Shown one piece after another: positions 22,784 to 34,305 of a stretch of 64,000 nucleotides of DNA (positions are counted from its first letter, which is position 1; each line of letters starts with the position of its first letter). The translations under genes and the position numbers were made by a program. The notes under the pieces were generated by a model. The model saw nothing but the letters and a program-made list of their open reading frames with translations, was not told the DNA's origin and made no database searches. This DNA is from Melieria omissa (Eukaryota > Arthropoda > Insecta > Diptera > Ulidiidae): the NCBI GenBank assembly GCA_963971225.1, contig OZ020269.1:105595486-105659485 (forward strand). Direction: 5' to 3'.

Positions 22784-25700
22784 TTACTGCGCAAAGGGAT
22801 TGTGCGGGTTGCCGCCTGGTATGTCCAGGTTGCCGCCACTGGTCTGGTAGGTGCCATAAGTGTTGCCGGTGCCACCGTTCGGGTTCATCTCGTTCAGACG
22901 TGTGTTGGAGAGCGCACGCGGTATGGGATTGCTGGGCACACCGTGTGGCGCCAAGTGTGACGTCTCCTCAGCCACCTAAAAGGAGTATACATATACATAC
23001 ATGTTTTTTGTTTAACACACATTCACTCACCTGATGCGGATCCTCGGTCTGCGGCAGCTCCGAGATGAAGCCCTGCTCCTTGCGATAGAAGTTCACAAAG
23101 ATGAAAATGCCCAGCACAAACAGACAGCAGATGCCGTACCAGCGGAATGTGGCCGTGGTGCCGTAGTACGTGACAAACATGCCGCCAATGATGGCGCCGC
23201 AGCCGCGTCCCAGCCCATGATGGATGCCCTGCAGCACGCCCTGCGCCGAGGCGCGCAGATGCTTCGGCGAGTTGTGCGCAATGTACGAGCAGGACGCCGC
23301 CCAGACGGCCGCGTGCGTGATGCCCTGCATCAGCTCGAACGGCAGCACCATCCACGGATTGGTCGCGTACGAGATGTAGAGGAAGCGTATCACGTTGCCC
23401 ATCAGGCCCAGGCACAGCACTTTGATGTGGCCGATTTGCGTAATCAGGCGAAAACTATAGAAGTAGGCAAATATCTCCGACACGTGATTGATGACCGAGG
23501 CCACGCCAAAGAGCGTGGGCGTGCCGCCATAGTCTTGCAGATGCCAGAAGAGGAATGTGAAAATCAACCCGATGCCGAAACCCATGAACCAGGCCACGAA
23601 CAGAAACGAGATGGTCTTGGCGTCGCGAAAATGCGACAGTACCGACAGCCATTCGGGCATCTCTTTGGTGGTTTGCGCAAACATGTTTGATTGGGCGCCG
23701 ATGTTCGGTGCTTCCTTGCCGCCGCTGCTGCCCAGAAAACCGCCCAGGCCGCCCGCGGGGGCTGCATTACCGCCAGTGCCGCTGCCCACGGCCAGCGTGG
23801 GTAGATTCAGCTGCGCCGCCAGCTGATTCATGGACTCCTCCTCGGCCTTCTTGTTGGCAGCGTCTTGTACATTCTCGACGGGCTGCTGATCCAGCTCGAT
23901 GGGATCGTACTTGAAGGTGATCTTGGCCGCCGACAAAATGGCACAAGTCATAAGCACCGAGAAAATGGCAAAGCAAATGTTGTAGTTCTTTTCCATGTGA
24001 CCGGCGCCGCACGGATGATTCGAGAATTGCGTCGAGTGATCGAGAGCAATGCCCACGAAAAACATCGATATGCCCCAACCCAGCGAGCCGAACATGCGCT
24101 GGTGGCCATACTTGTCGGCATCGTCGCCGAGCAACGTAATGACGGCGGAGTCGGCAAGCGTAATGGCGGGAGCACTAAAGAATTCGCCAATCAGTATGAC
24201 TAGCAGCAGCAGAAAGAAGGCTTTTTGTATGTCCTGGCAAAGGAATATTAAAGTTAAAATTCTATTGGCGATGGGTTTTGTGAGGAAACTTACCGGTGTG
24301 CGATAGACCATCGATGAGAAAATGGGACTAACATAGTCTCGATGCTGTTTGTCGTCATAATTGCTGACAAAGTTTATATGTATGGGCGAGATGCCGGCAT
24401 CAATGCGCGGTATTATGGAACGTTTGCGCCTGAAAGAGAGAAAAGAATTTGTTAGAACTGGCAAGAGTTGAAGCAATCAAAGATCTTTTTTGAGGATTAC
24501 AACTCAATGGAGCTCTTCGTGCCGTGACTTAGGAAACACTCTCGATCTTTGCTGAGAGACAGGAATCGGGATGGAGGCTTTTGGATGCCTCTGGACTAGA
24601 TGCCTTAGAAGCATCTCTTCAGAAAAAGTTACGCAACGTACATACCTCACAGGTTGGACTGGGCCGATAAAAAGATCACTCCCACATGGATGACGTTGTC
24701 TGGTACACCGATGGGTCCAAGGCGGAAGAAGGAACTGGGGCAGAAATCTTTAGCTCCGGTTTTCAGTCTTCAGTAAGTCTCGGTCTTTCAGGCTGAGGTC
24801 TTGGCCATAAATGTGTGTGCCAGGAAATTACTAACGTTCAATGTTAGAAGGAAAAAGATAATCATAATGTCAGACAGCCAGGCGGCAATCAAGGCCCTGG
24901 GCTGGATGACATTTGACTCCAAACTGATCTAGGAGACAGCAAATGTTCTCCAAGATCTCTCTAGGGAAAACCAAGTGATAGTACACTGGATCCCTGCGTA
25001 CTTTGGGCACGATGGTAACGAGGAAGCGAAGAGATTGGCAAAGGATGGGGCTGCTAGCCGGCCCTACGGACCTGAACCAATCATAGGTGTTAGCAAGTCT
25101 CATAACAGACATTGTGTTAAACACGAATTCATTAATCCAGCAAACCATAAATGGTCGAACACAACGAGGCAACGATGCTCCAAGCATTTCTTCCCAGCTA
25201 CTTGGAGAGGAAATCTAAGTACCTAATTGACCTAAGCAGAAAGGGGCTCAAAGTCATGACGGGACGCTAAGTGGACACTGTCTGCTAAATATGCATAGGA
25301 CGCGTCTGGGATTAACGGGAAGTGAGCTATGCAGACTCTGTATAAAGGAAGAAGAAGAGACTTCTGTGCATATCATAACTGAATGCCCTGCCCTAATACA
25401 CGGAATAAGGAAACTAAAGGAGTTCCTGGATAACATTGGAGGACATGAACTCCTCCAATAACGTAGAGGAACATGACACAATAGTTCATTACTTGGACGC
25501 AGTGTCTCGGACAGGTGTTGTCCTAATCCCAAGTTTAATATATGACTAGGAAACACCAACAAATATTCCATCAATATGTTTAAAACAGATCCATCCATCC
25601 AGTCAAGACTGATAACTTTTTGGATGCATCCCGAATACTTATTCATGTACAGTTTTGCCTGCTACTCACCGACTATGTGACTCTTCAAGAGCTTCCGCGG

Positions 25701-26641
25701 CCGGTTGTGTGCCGGCACCGTTTATCGCTTCCTGTGACTCAAAGTTCTCCACATTCTCACTGTTCATATCAACGAAATTAAAGGCGGAGAGGTCACGTTT
25801 GGTGCGCGTATAGGTCAACACAAAGTCCGTCTCGTTGCGTCGCTCTATGCACTTGACAGCCTCCGGCTTGATAAAACTCAACGGAATGGTGAAGAGTACC
25901 CAACAGGCGAGCGAAGCCAGCAGCAGTTTTTTACCCTGGCGACATCTGAAAGTGGACACATAATTGGTTAATGCTAACCGAAACTTTACAGAGAGCAAAA
26001 ATTTCTTTACTTTTCATGCAATCCCAGTCGTGCGAACTCAGTACTCACCTATCCGCATAAGAGCCCCAAAATGGCGCCGACAGAAACTCCACAAACGGAC
26101 GCATACCAATCAGTACACCACACTGGCCCGGATTCATGCCCATTTGTTTGAAGTAAACGCCCATCAACGGAAACAACGAACCGAAGGCGGCATAGAAGAA
26201 GAAGTAGAAACTCTTCACCGGTATTAGTTCGTGTTCGGTGGGACCGAAGAACATTTCAATAATGTCGGCATGGCCGCGTATTTTGTGCGTTGACTCCTTG
26301 GCCTCGGGATAGCTGCAACCAAGCAACCAATTATCAAAATTCTAAAACTAAAGAACTTTTGTGTTAACTTACAGTGTTGGATCCACCTCGCCGGCGGCCT
26401 CGACATCTACGCGTGGACGCGCTGGCATTCCGAACGGCTGCTGCACGCCGCCGCCAGCGCCATAATTGCCCGCATCCGCTGCATAGCCGCCGGCTTGATC
26501 GTAGCCGCCCGCTGTTGGCTGACCAAAGCCGCCGCCGCCAGCGCCATAGCCGCCCATTGTTTGCTGCTCATAGCCGCCGCCACCGCCGCCGCTGGGCGCT
26601 CCAAAGGGATTCGCAGCGCTAGCACCGCCGAATTGCGCCAT
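22784..26641 (-). CDS. major facilitator superfamily transporter, MFSD6-like (6 exons)
   Basis: Minus-strand exons 26373-26641, 26049-26312, 25670-25945, 24294-24429, 23031-24233 and 22784-22975 join in frame to 779 residues. The start is ATG at 26641 (MAQFGGAS); the codon three positions upstream in the same frame is TTG. Residues 1-90 are a Gly/Gln-rich cytosolic region. The first transmembrane block includes FYFFFYAAFGSLFPLMGVYF and then RPFVEFLSAPFWGSYADR, the signature-like loop of the MFSD6/MFS_1-like family. A hydrophilic loop (exon 3) carries ERRNETDF. Exon 5 holds most remaining helices, with a soluble insert rich in Gly/Ala. The tail ends NPHNPFAQ. The substrate is unknown. A LINE relic occupies intron 3 on the opposite strand without breaking the frame. 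Junctions are all GT-AG. Confidence 0.9.
24590..25490 (+). pseudogene. LINE relic (RNase H and CCHC tail) in MFS intron 3
   Basis: Plus-strand translation near 24688 gives DDVVWYTDGSKAEEGTGAEI, then AEVLAINVCARK, MSDSQAAIKALGWM and VHWIPAYFGHDGNEEAKRLA. These are the ordered catalytic motifs of a retrotransposon RNase H. A CRLCIKEEEETSVHIITECP cysteine knuckle follows near 25340. Several in-frame stops and shifts show it is inactive. It lies antisense to the transporter. The domain order fits an I/R1/LOA-like clade; the exact clade is not settled. Confidence 0.75.
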
Positions 26642-27832
26642 CTCGTTCAATGACCCGCTTGTGGACTGAAAATTTCTTGCTGGCTTCTTTTTGCTTTGTC
26701 TTCAACGTTTTGTCTCAACTTCAGTCGAGGTAGACTCGGTGCGTTGTGGTCCCAGACAATGGGTCTGACTGGTGGCACAATGGACGCCTTAGTTGAGATT
26801 CGTTGTCAGCTTTGTTGTGATTATTGTTTGGTGTGTGCGTGTCTATGTAGTTGTGTGATTGCTTTGGGGCCGTTGCGCCCAGATGTCAGTCGAAACAATT
26901 AGCAATGCGGTTGCCCCTTGCCGCACTTCCACTGCCACACGCAAGCCGCCTGCTGCCTCGCTGCTTTCAACTCGGCACAATTCTTTTGTTGTTTTTACTA
27001 TTGTTTGCTGTTGTTGTTGTTGGAGAAGTATGGGGGGATTGAAACTATGCTTTGGTAGTATTCGCTGCTCACTGCAAAATGGTGTTTAATTTCTGGTCTT
27101 TGTACTCGAATGTCCTTTTGTCGGTTGCGTGTTTGATGACTTCTACCATTTCCGCATCAACTTTAACGCTGCTGAAAGGGAGAAAGAAATGCGGTTCACA
27201 TGAAAATGAGGAAAAGCACAGCGATTAACAATGGAAAACGGCCGCATTTGTGTAAATAATCAGCATTTTTGCATGAAGTCAATGGACAGCAACGAACTGT
27301 TGCTGTTGTTGTTGTTGGTTATTTCGAAGGATAAGTGCAGCATTTGAACTTTGATGCAAGGACCCCGTTATCTGAATGCCGCTAGAAATTAGTGTCTGAA
27401 AAAGTTAAACGCACACACACACACACCGAAAGAGACAACAGAGAGTTACACAAATGTAGGCAACAAATCGGAAAGGACCCACTTACCAGGAGTTGAATGT
27501 TTTTAGAAAGGCTTTCAATTGCTTCTAATGTTATGTAAGTCACTTCATTTATGTATTTATGTGTGTAGGACGAATTGGATTGGAAAAATATTGGCGGACT
27601 TTGAGTTTGAAGAAGCAAATGTCTAAGTTTTCCGGTATACCACCTATAGGTGGTAAAGGTTGAACGTTAGAAGAAGATTGCCACTAGTTGTAGATTTGGT
27701 TTTGGTATATCTGATAACTATTTACTATTATTATGTACTTAATTTCTGACTCTTACTTATTTTCCTTTGTCAACGTTCTTTAGGCCGGCGACGTCTTTTG
27801 TAAAATTGAAATTTTGGTACAAGTAACTTTAA
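26642..27832. other. 5' flank and putative 5' UTR/promoter of the MFS gene
   Basis: The region upstream of the transporter start is comparatively GC-balanced to about 27000, then carries GTT repeats, as often seen in fly promoters and 5' UTRs. A CA-repeat lies near 27412-27424. No independent gene was supported. Confidence 0.4.
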
Positions 27833-28752
27833 CCCTTTCGCTACAGATTTTTACTGAGGAAAGTTAAAATTTTAAATTTTACGTTTTAAGCTTCTATGTA
27901 GTTATTTTTATAGCATAAAAGACTTAAACATAAAAATTTTTTCGAAAATTTTAATATTTCTTCATTGACTTGAGTCAAAATTAAACAAAAAAACAGCATC
28001 TAAATTGAAAGAAAACGTCAAATTAAAAAGTTATCTAATTTTTCTGCTTCTTCTTCTTTTACTATGTCAAGATATACCATTAAAAAAACGTGTATGTATT
28101 TCTTCTTTAAACTTAGATATTCAGTTTATTAATTTCGTATTTTTCCAAAAACTTCAAACTATTCTAAGTTCTAAAGAAAACGTCAAATTAAAAAGTTATC
28201 TAATTTTTCTGCTTCTTTTTCCTTTACTATGTCAAGATATACCATTAAAAAAACATGTATACTTTTCTTCTTTAAACTAAGATATTCAGTTTATTAATTT
28301 CGTATTTTTTATAAAACTTCAAACTGTTCTAAGTTCTAAAGAAAACGTCAAATTAAAAAGTTATCTAATTTTTTTGCTTCTTCTTCCTTTACTATGTCAA
28401 GATATACCATTAAAAAAACATGTATACTTTTCTTCTTTAAACTTAGATATTCAGTTTATTAATTTCGTATTTTTCCTAAAACTTCAAACTATTCTAAGTT
28501 CTAAAGATAACGTCAAATTAAAAAGTTATCTAATTTTTCTGCTTCTTCTTCCTTTACTATGTCAAGATATACCATTAAAAAAACATGTATACTTTTCTTC
28601 TTTAAACTTAGATATTAAGTTTATTAATTTCGTATTTTTCCTAAAACTTCAAACTATTCTAAATTCCAACAAAAAATTTATACTTGAAACAACAGAGAGT
28701 TGAGGCGTCCACAAAGTAGCATGTTGTCATATGGCAACAAATTGCGAAAGAG
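27833..28752. mobile_element. TTAA MITE family 3 with internal 165-bp tandem repeat
   Basis: It starts CCCTTTCGCTAC after TTAA (27829-27832) and ends GCGAAAGAG before a decayed TTCA. Four copies of a 165-bp unit fill the centre, with GAAAACGTCA or its variant at 28011, 28176, 28341 and 28506. The related element at 51803-57578 has only one such unit, so the array expanded inside this copy. Confidence 0.7.
28011..28670. repeat. 4 x 165-bp tandem repeat
   Basis: Each unit runs through ACGTCAAATTAAAAAGTTAT, a TCTGCTTCTTCTT-type block, ACTATGTCAAGATATACCAT and CTTCAAACTATTCTAAGTT. Units differ at only a few positions, indicating recent expansion. The weak open frame across it is a product of the repeat. 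Confidence 0.95.
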
Positions 28753-30649
28753 TTCAACTGAACACAAACCTCGTAGTTCTCTGGAAGCTATGAAATAATA
28801 ATAACAACAAAAGGGTCCAAAGAACAAAGTTCCTATATTGAAACGATTTCTTAAAAGTTGTAGTGATTTGTGAACCGAGAACCGAATTTGAGATCAGGTC
28901 GTTGTGTGAATAAAGGAATGACTAAGCTTTTGCTGCGATTTTCGTCAGTTGATTGTTTTTTTTTGCGATTACACTGTCAGCTAGTAAAGCAAAACGATTC
29001 CCGTCTTCGGGAATTCCCAGGTGGCATCTTCAATAGTTGCGTGATCAAAGCACAACGAAAAAAGCTCAAAACTGTGCAATAACAAAAACTGAATTAATAT
29101 TGTATAAAAGAAATTCCAATTGAACAAATGAGAGCCACAATTGAACCACTGATAGTCACAAAAGTCGATCAAAAACTGTTCCAAGTAATTAAATTTGCTT
29201 CTGTATGCTTAGCATTCCTTCTCTGTTTTATTGCAACGCTCTTTGCACACAACAGCCATAATAAACGACATTCTAGTTGTTTTAGGCATTTTTGTTATTG
29301 TTGTTTTCCTTTTGCCGCACAACAATGACTGATGATGGTCCGGCTTGGCCCATTTGTCGATATTGCAAAAGCAAAACAAAGCAGCACAATAATCCCGAAT
29401 ACTTAGCACGCGTCATATTGCTGCATGGGGGGTTGGCAGTAGCAGCGACAATGTGCGCACGTCACTGACATACAAAACACTGCACACATTCTCACATGAG
29501 TGTCAAGTGTAATGTGAGCCAAACGCGTTTTTAGGTTAAGGGACAAATGGCGGTTACAAGTGCTGGTCGCCGTTTCATTTGTGGGCAGAGAATAAATAAC
29601 AACAACCTGACCTTCTTAGCAGCTGAGTGGAACAAAGAGAAAAAGAGAATTTTCAGTTTCATAGTCACGTAATATTTAGTTGTTAGTTGCCGTATTGTAG
29701 TTTTTAAGGAATCTGTCTGGCTGTCAGAATGTCACTTTAAATTTTTATACTCTACGAAGTTTAGTGAGTTTAAGTTGGAGTGGCAGATTTCTTCTGAAAA
29801 GACTCACTTAAACACAAAAAAGGGGCTCTGGGCTTAGCAATGATAAGTCAGTCAATCAGGCCAATGATTTGTATATAGATCTCACAGTATATTTCCCATA
29901 TATTCTGTCTATGTAAAAGTCTATTTTTTAGCTATATTCTAGCTTTTTAGTTATTTTTTTATTCCACCTCAATTGGCATCTTGAAGCTAACATTTTTCTC
30001 AAATTCCCAAACTATCATTGTCACATTTGTCTGCTTATTTTTGTCTGTGAGGTTGGCATTCATTGCTGCGAAATTTAGTAATTTCGTGCACTTCAAAAAG
30101 AAATACCAACACCATAAAAATTATATAGCTTCGCACTAATTTGCTATTCAAATTAAAATTAAATGAAACGTAAATGAATCGCAATGAAACGAGCCTGAAA
30201 TTGAAATGAACGCAGTAAATTTGAAGACAGTCCTGATGCGCTCAAGTACGCCCACTCACGGGACCATAAAACTAAAAAGGACAAACAGACTGGCGCGAAA
30301 GCATAAAATGGTGGCGCCCACTAATGGCGGCGAACGTTTAGTTGACACAGATTCGCGCAGCGTAACGACGCCAAAGACATTCACCGCACTCGACGCACAT
30401 AGCACCCAAGAAGCAACATCAGAACAAACATCGAGACATTTGAATTCCAAGAAAGCTTACAGTCATTAGGCATGAAAAAAGACATAATCAGAGATTGCGT
30501 TGATTTCATGTAATTTGCTTGTGATTGGCAAAAATTGGATGGAAAATTCAGCGAAGTGAAACTGAAGGGTACATTGCATTAAAATTATAATAAGGAAATT
30601 TTTTTTGTGCTTCAAAAGATTTAAATAAATTCCATGAAAGAAAATTTCT
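28753..30649. other. intergenic
   Basis: No supportable gene. A frame at 30206-30469 lacks splice context, motifs and low-complexity explanation; I regard it as chance. Confidence 0.4.
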
Positions 30650-31065
30650 TATTTTGACCGTAAGGTCAGGTTGGGAAAGCCTACAAGGTCATTCAGTACT
30701 TACACTAGAAGGCCTTGTTCCCATTGTAAGTGCTAGGAACAGAAACTTCCGTCTTACAGAAATTTCTGTAAAAACCCAAAAGTAAGTCAAGTGACAATAT
30801 TGTTTGTGTTAAAACTTTGGCTTTCTCAAAAACTCGTTTAAATTAACCCTAAAAATTTAAATTAACCGCATAAAAAGAAACACTTGTATTTTAGCCGTAA
30901 GATAAGGTTAGGTTTCGAGAGCCTACAAGGTCATTCAGTACTTTCACTAGAAGGCATTGTTGCCATTGTGAGTGACCTCTGTGAGTGCTAGGAACCGAAA
31001 CTTCCGTCTAACTGCGATTTCTGTCAAAAGTAAGTCAAGTGACTTGTATTGTTTCTGTTGAACCA
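30650..31065. repeat. diverged tandem duplication of about 230 bp
   Basis: Segments at about 30651-30815 and 30887-31055 share AGCCTACAAGGTCATTCAGT, CACTAGAAGG, GTGCTAGGAAC and AGTAAGTCAAGTGAC in the same order. The second copy carries a small extra block (GTGACCTCTG). Confidence 0.8.
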
Positions 31066-31627
31066 TTTGCTTTCTCAGTTGAAGTGAAAAAAGTTCGATA
31101 GATTTACTTCTCTTATCTCTTTTAGATCTGTAAAAGAGCTTGACGCCAAATGCCTAAATTGCTTCAATTACTTCAACCTTCAACCTGGATACTCGTATTG
31201 TCAAAGTTGAGCCTTTTTTGGGTCGTTTGAAAGGTGTCAGTGCTTGAAAAAAAACTCAAAAAAAATGGAGAAAGCAAAGTGAGAGATAAAGGTATGATGA
31301 GAACGAAATGTATTATGGACAAAATTATATTGAACAAATAAAAACGAAGTACAATGTAGCCCGCTTAAGTGCCTCCACGCTTAAGTGCTTTCCTCGCTTA
31401 AGTGCCCAACATTTGTGGGCACTATGCATCTTTTAATAAAAAAATTTTTGTTTTTAATAAAATCGCATAAATACCTCAATTTGTTGTATTATATTTTTAT
31501 GAAATAAAAGATGTTCATCTTTACTTATCCGGTTTCGATTAATTGATCCCCGCTTAACCGTAGACCTACGTAAAAAACGAGATCTAGTTTTAAGTCAGAC
31601 ACAGAAATTACAAAAAATGCAAAGCTA

Positions 31628-32916
31628 TCAGGTGTACAACTTTGCTTCCGCTGTTTTTTTTGCAAAATTAAAAGCTTTATTGCGAAAAAGTGCTTACAGA
31701 TGTATTATTCAAAGTATTGTCCGTCGCTAGCGACAACTTTCTCCCATCTTTCCGGCAATTTTCGGATCCCGGCTCGAAAAAAGGAGTCCTCTTTTGACGC
31801 TATCCATGAAGCAATCCATTTTTCCAATTCTTCGAAGGATTGAAAATGTTGATCTGCCAGGCCGTGTGCCATCGAACGGAATAGGTGGAAGTCAGAAGGG
31901 GCGACATCTGGGGAATACGGCGGGTGGGGCAAGACTTCCCATTTCAGCGTTTCCAGGTACTTTTTGACCACTTTTGCGACGTGAGGCCGAGCATTGTCGT
32001 GTTGGAGGATGACTTTGTCATGTCGCTCTTGATATTGTGGCCGCTGTTCTTTTAGCGCGCGACTAAGGCGCATCAGTTGCGTTCGGTAGCGATCTCCTGT
32101 GATGGTTTCACCCGGTTTTAAGAGCTCGTAGTAAATCACACCGAGCTGATCCCACCAAATACAAATCATAACCTTGGCGCCGTGAATATTCGGTTTTGCC
32201 TTCGACGAAGAAGCATGCCCGGGCTTTCCCCATGATTTTCTGCGTTTAGGATTATCGTATCGAACCCACTTTTCATCACCGGTTACGATTCGATGTAAAA
32301 ACCCCTTACGATTTTGTCTTTGAAGCAGTTGCTCACATACAAAAAGACGGCGCTCGATGTCCCTTGGTTTCAACTCGTACGGCACCCAGTTTCCTTCTTT
32401 CTGAATCATGCCCAGGGCCTTGAGACGTTTTGAAATGGCTTGCTGACTCACTCCCAACGATTCGGCAAGCTCTTCTTGGGTTTGGCACGAATCTTCATCA
32501 AGCAATGCTTCTAGTTGTTCATCTTTGAAGGTTTTTTCTCTTCCACCACCATGTTTGTCTTCGACATCGAAATCACCATTTTTAAAACGTTGAAACCACT
32601 CCCGACACGTTCTTTCACTCAGAGCAGCATCGCCGTAAGTTTCTGAGAGCATTCGATGCGCTTCAGCTGCATTTTTTTTTTCGAATTGTAACAGAAAAGT
32701 AAAACTTCCCGCAAATGGCGAGAATTGGGCACATAAACGGACATTTTCGAGCGTGAATAATACGAAAACAAGAACAACTGTCACTGAAACGGCGATGACA
32801 ATTCGTTAGGCACTGTCCACACTCACTTTAATGGCATTACCATCTATGTATTTCAACCAGCCTCAGCCGGTACAGCCACCTATCGGAAAACGGCGGAAGC
32901 AAAGTTGTACACCTGA
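31628..32916 (-). mobile_element. mariner element, near full length, 1289 bp
   Basis: The terminal inverted repeats start TCAGGTGTACAACTTTGCTT and match for at least 24 bp, with one mismatch before the next four bases. Both ends touch TA (31626-31627 and 32917-32918), the expected duplication. The length fits mariners. It sits inside the pogo-like MITE, which gives the insertion order. Confidence 0.92.
31705..32744 (-). pseudogene. mariner transposase with N-terminal homopolymer frameshift
   Basis: The long frame contains the N-terminal helix-turn-helix region (HRMLSETYGDAALSERTC, WFQRFKNGDF), the linker WVPYELKP and the DDE catalytic core: VTGDEKWVRY, LQHDNARPH and PPYSPDVAPSDFHLF. The spacing between the last two aspartates is 34 residues, so this is a D,D34D mariner. 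The likely start is ATG at 32744 (MSVYVPNSRHLREV), which is in a different frame from the rest. The switch falls at a run of ten T (ten A on the coding strand) at 32672-32681, so a slip there breaks the N-terminus. Everything downstream is open to the stop at 31705. It is otherwise well preserved, suggesting recent activity. Confidence 0.85.
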
Positions 32917-33133
32917 TAACTTAGTTTTTAAAATATAAAACGGTTTGATTTCGATAGATAATATGCAAGTGAGAAAGTCATGAAAAAATAATAACAAATT
33001 AAAAAAAAATTCAAAATACAAAAAAATTTGGTCGAAAACGACTCCAACGTAGGTCTACGGTTAAGTGCCTTCCCTGCTTAAATGTCTGAAACATTTTGTA
33101 TTTTTAGGTGAGGCATTTAAGCGGGTTTCACTG

Positions 33134-34099
33134 TAGGTAGGTAGGTAGAAGAAAACAACTAGAGACACCCATAGCCTAGTTAAGTCCATTGCACAATGAT
33201 TCGACTTCATACAACCGCGGTCCCTTCTTCATAAAATTTGGTGTACTAGTTAATCATAGTCTGCCAAATTGAAATCTCCATTTGGTTTATGGTTTTGCAA
33301 TGCCTGAGACTAACGGTAACGTCAACATTGATTATTACAAAGAGTAACAGACATTGTCTTAAGACCCTTTATTTTTGCAATAAAAACGATAATAATAGAT
33401 GTATGTTTTAAATTCATGCAGTTTTTTCAATTTTTCATGCCGATTGCAAACTTTTAAGTTTAAATAAGTTTGTCGAAAAATAAGTATTTATAACACTTTT
33501 CAAATTGAATGATTTTCTGAGATCGGAAGATATCGGAGGATGTAATTACATTATCCGACAAACAAAGAATGCTTCTTAAAATAAAAAATATCCAGGGACA
33601 TGCTTTAACATACTTTTTAGAGTTCTCTTCAAAATTTTTCCAATTTTCAGATTTTTAATTTAGAAAAATATTTATCATTAAAAGTGAAGTAAACGCCTCC
33701 GCTTTACAAATCCTGAGAAAACATAAAAAGCGAAAATGGTCACATTTTTTCTTAATTTATATTGAAAGTTTTAGCAACTTCTTGATAACCATGTATTTTT
33801 TTAATTTTTTTTACTTAATAGACAAAAAAACAGAAAATATGTGTTTACATTTTTTTGTGAAAAAAGTTTCAACTTTGAGCCGCTTTTGCACGCACACTAA
33901 TTAAACTTTGGCACCGATATTTGTTGGTGTTCTTAGTTGGAGTTCTACCTTTCAAATGACATCAAAATCGTTAAATTCTGAGACTTTAAATTTTTTGAAT
34001 TCTGTCTATGGAACGAATCACTGTGCATTGTGATGCCTCAGTGCTCAGTCACACTTAAAATTCAAACCATCTGGAACTAATTAAAAGGCGTATTGAATT
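33134..34099. other. intergenic
   Basis: AT-rich, no gene or repeat recognised apart from short GTAG runs next to the pogo-like end. Confidence 0.4.
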
Positions 34100-34305
34100 A
34101 TTTATGATGAAATTAAACATTGGAGATGTCGGAGAGGTTTTCTGGATAAGAGAAACAAATATGGTTTTTGCGTTTTCGGCAAACAGCTGGACAGGTGTAG
34201 AGGAGGTGAAGGATTTTCTTTCTCGTCTCTACAGTTTCTACAGAAGTCATTTGCCGGGTGTCCCAGACCTATTGTCCAGTAGTAACCCCAACCGCACCGC
34301 ACTGA
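34100..34305 (-). pseudogene. LINE 3'-end fragment
   Basis: Minus-strand reading gives GHPANDFCRNCRDEKENPSP followed by a histidine-leucine stretch and CLPK, matching the cysteine knuckle downstream of RNase H in I/R1-type LINEs. It is short and isolated. Confidence 0.5.

Larger units (their letters stand above)
31352..33133. mobile_element. pogo-like MITE interrupted by a mariner
   Basis: The ends are CAATGTAGCCCGCTTAAGTG and the inverted form of CAGTGAAACCCGCTTAAATG, each next to TA (31350-31351 and 33134-33135). CAGTG-type ends with GCTTAA and TA duplication are typical of the pogo/Tigger group. Without the mariner at 31628-32916 the element is about 491 bp and has no transposase frame. 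CTTAAGTGC motifs recur inside both ends. Confidence 0.75.

Noticed and set aside
22968..24476. Single 502-residue frame as one exon of the transporter
   Set aside because: It reads through two introns; GT-AG junctions at 24294/24233 and 23031/22975 give the correct protein.
30206..30469. 87-residue basic open frame
   Set aside because: No motif, signal, splice site or repeat relation; length is possible by chance in 64 kb.
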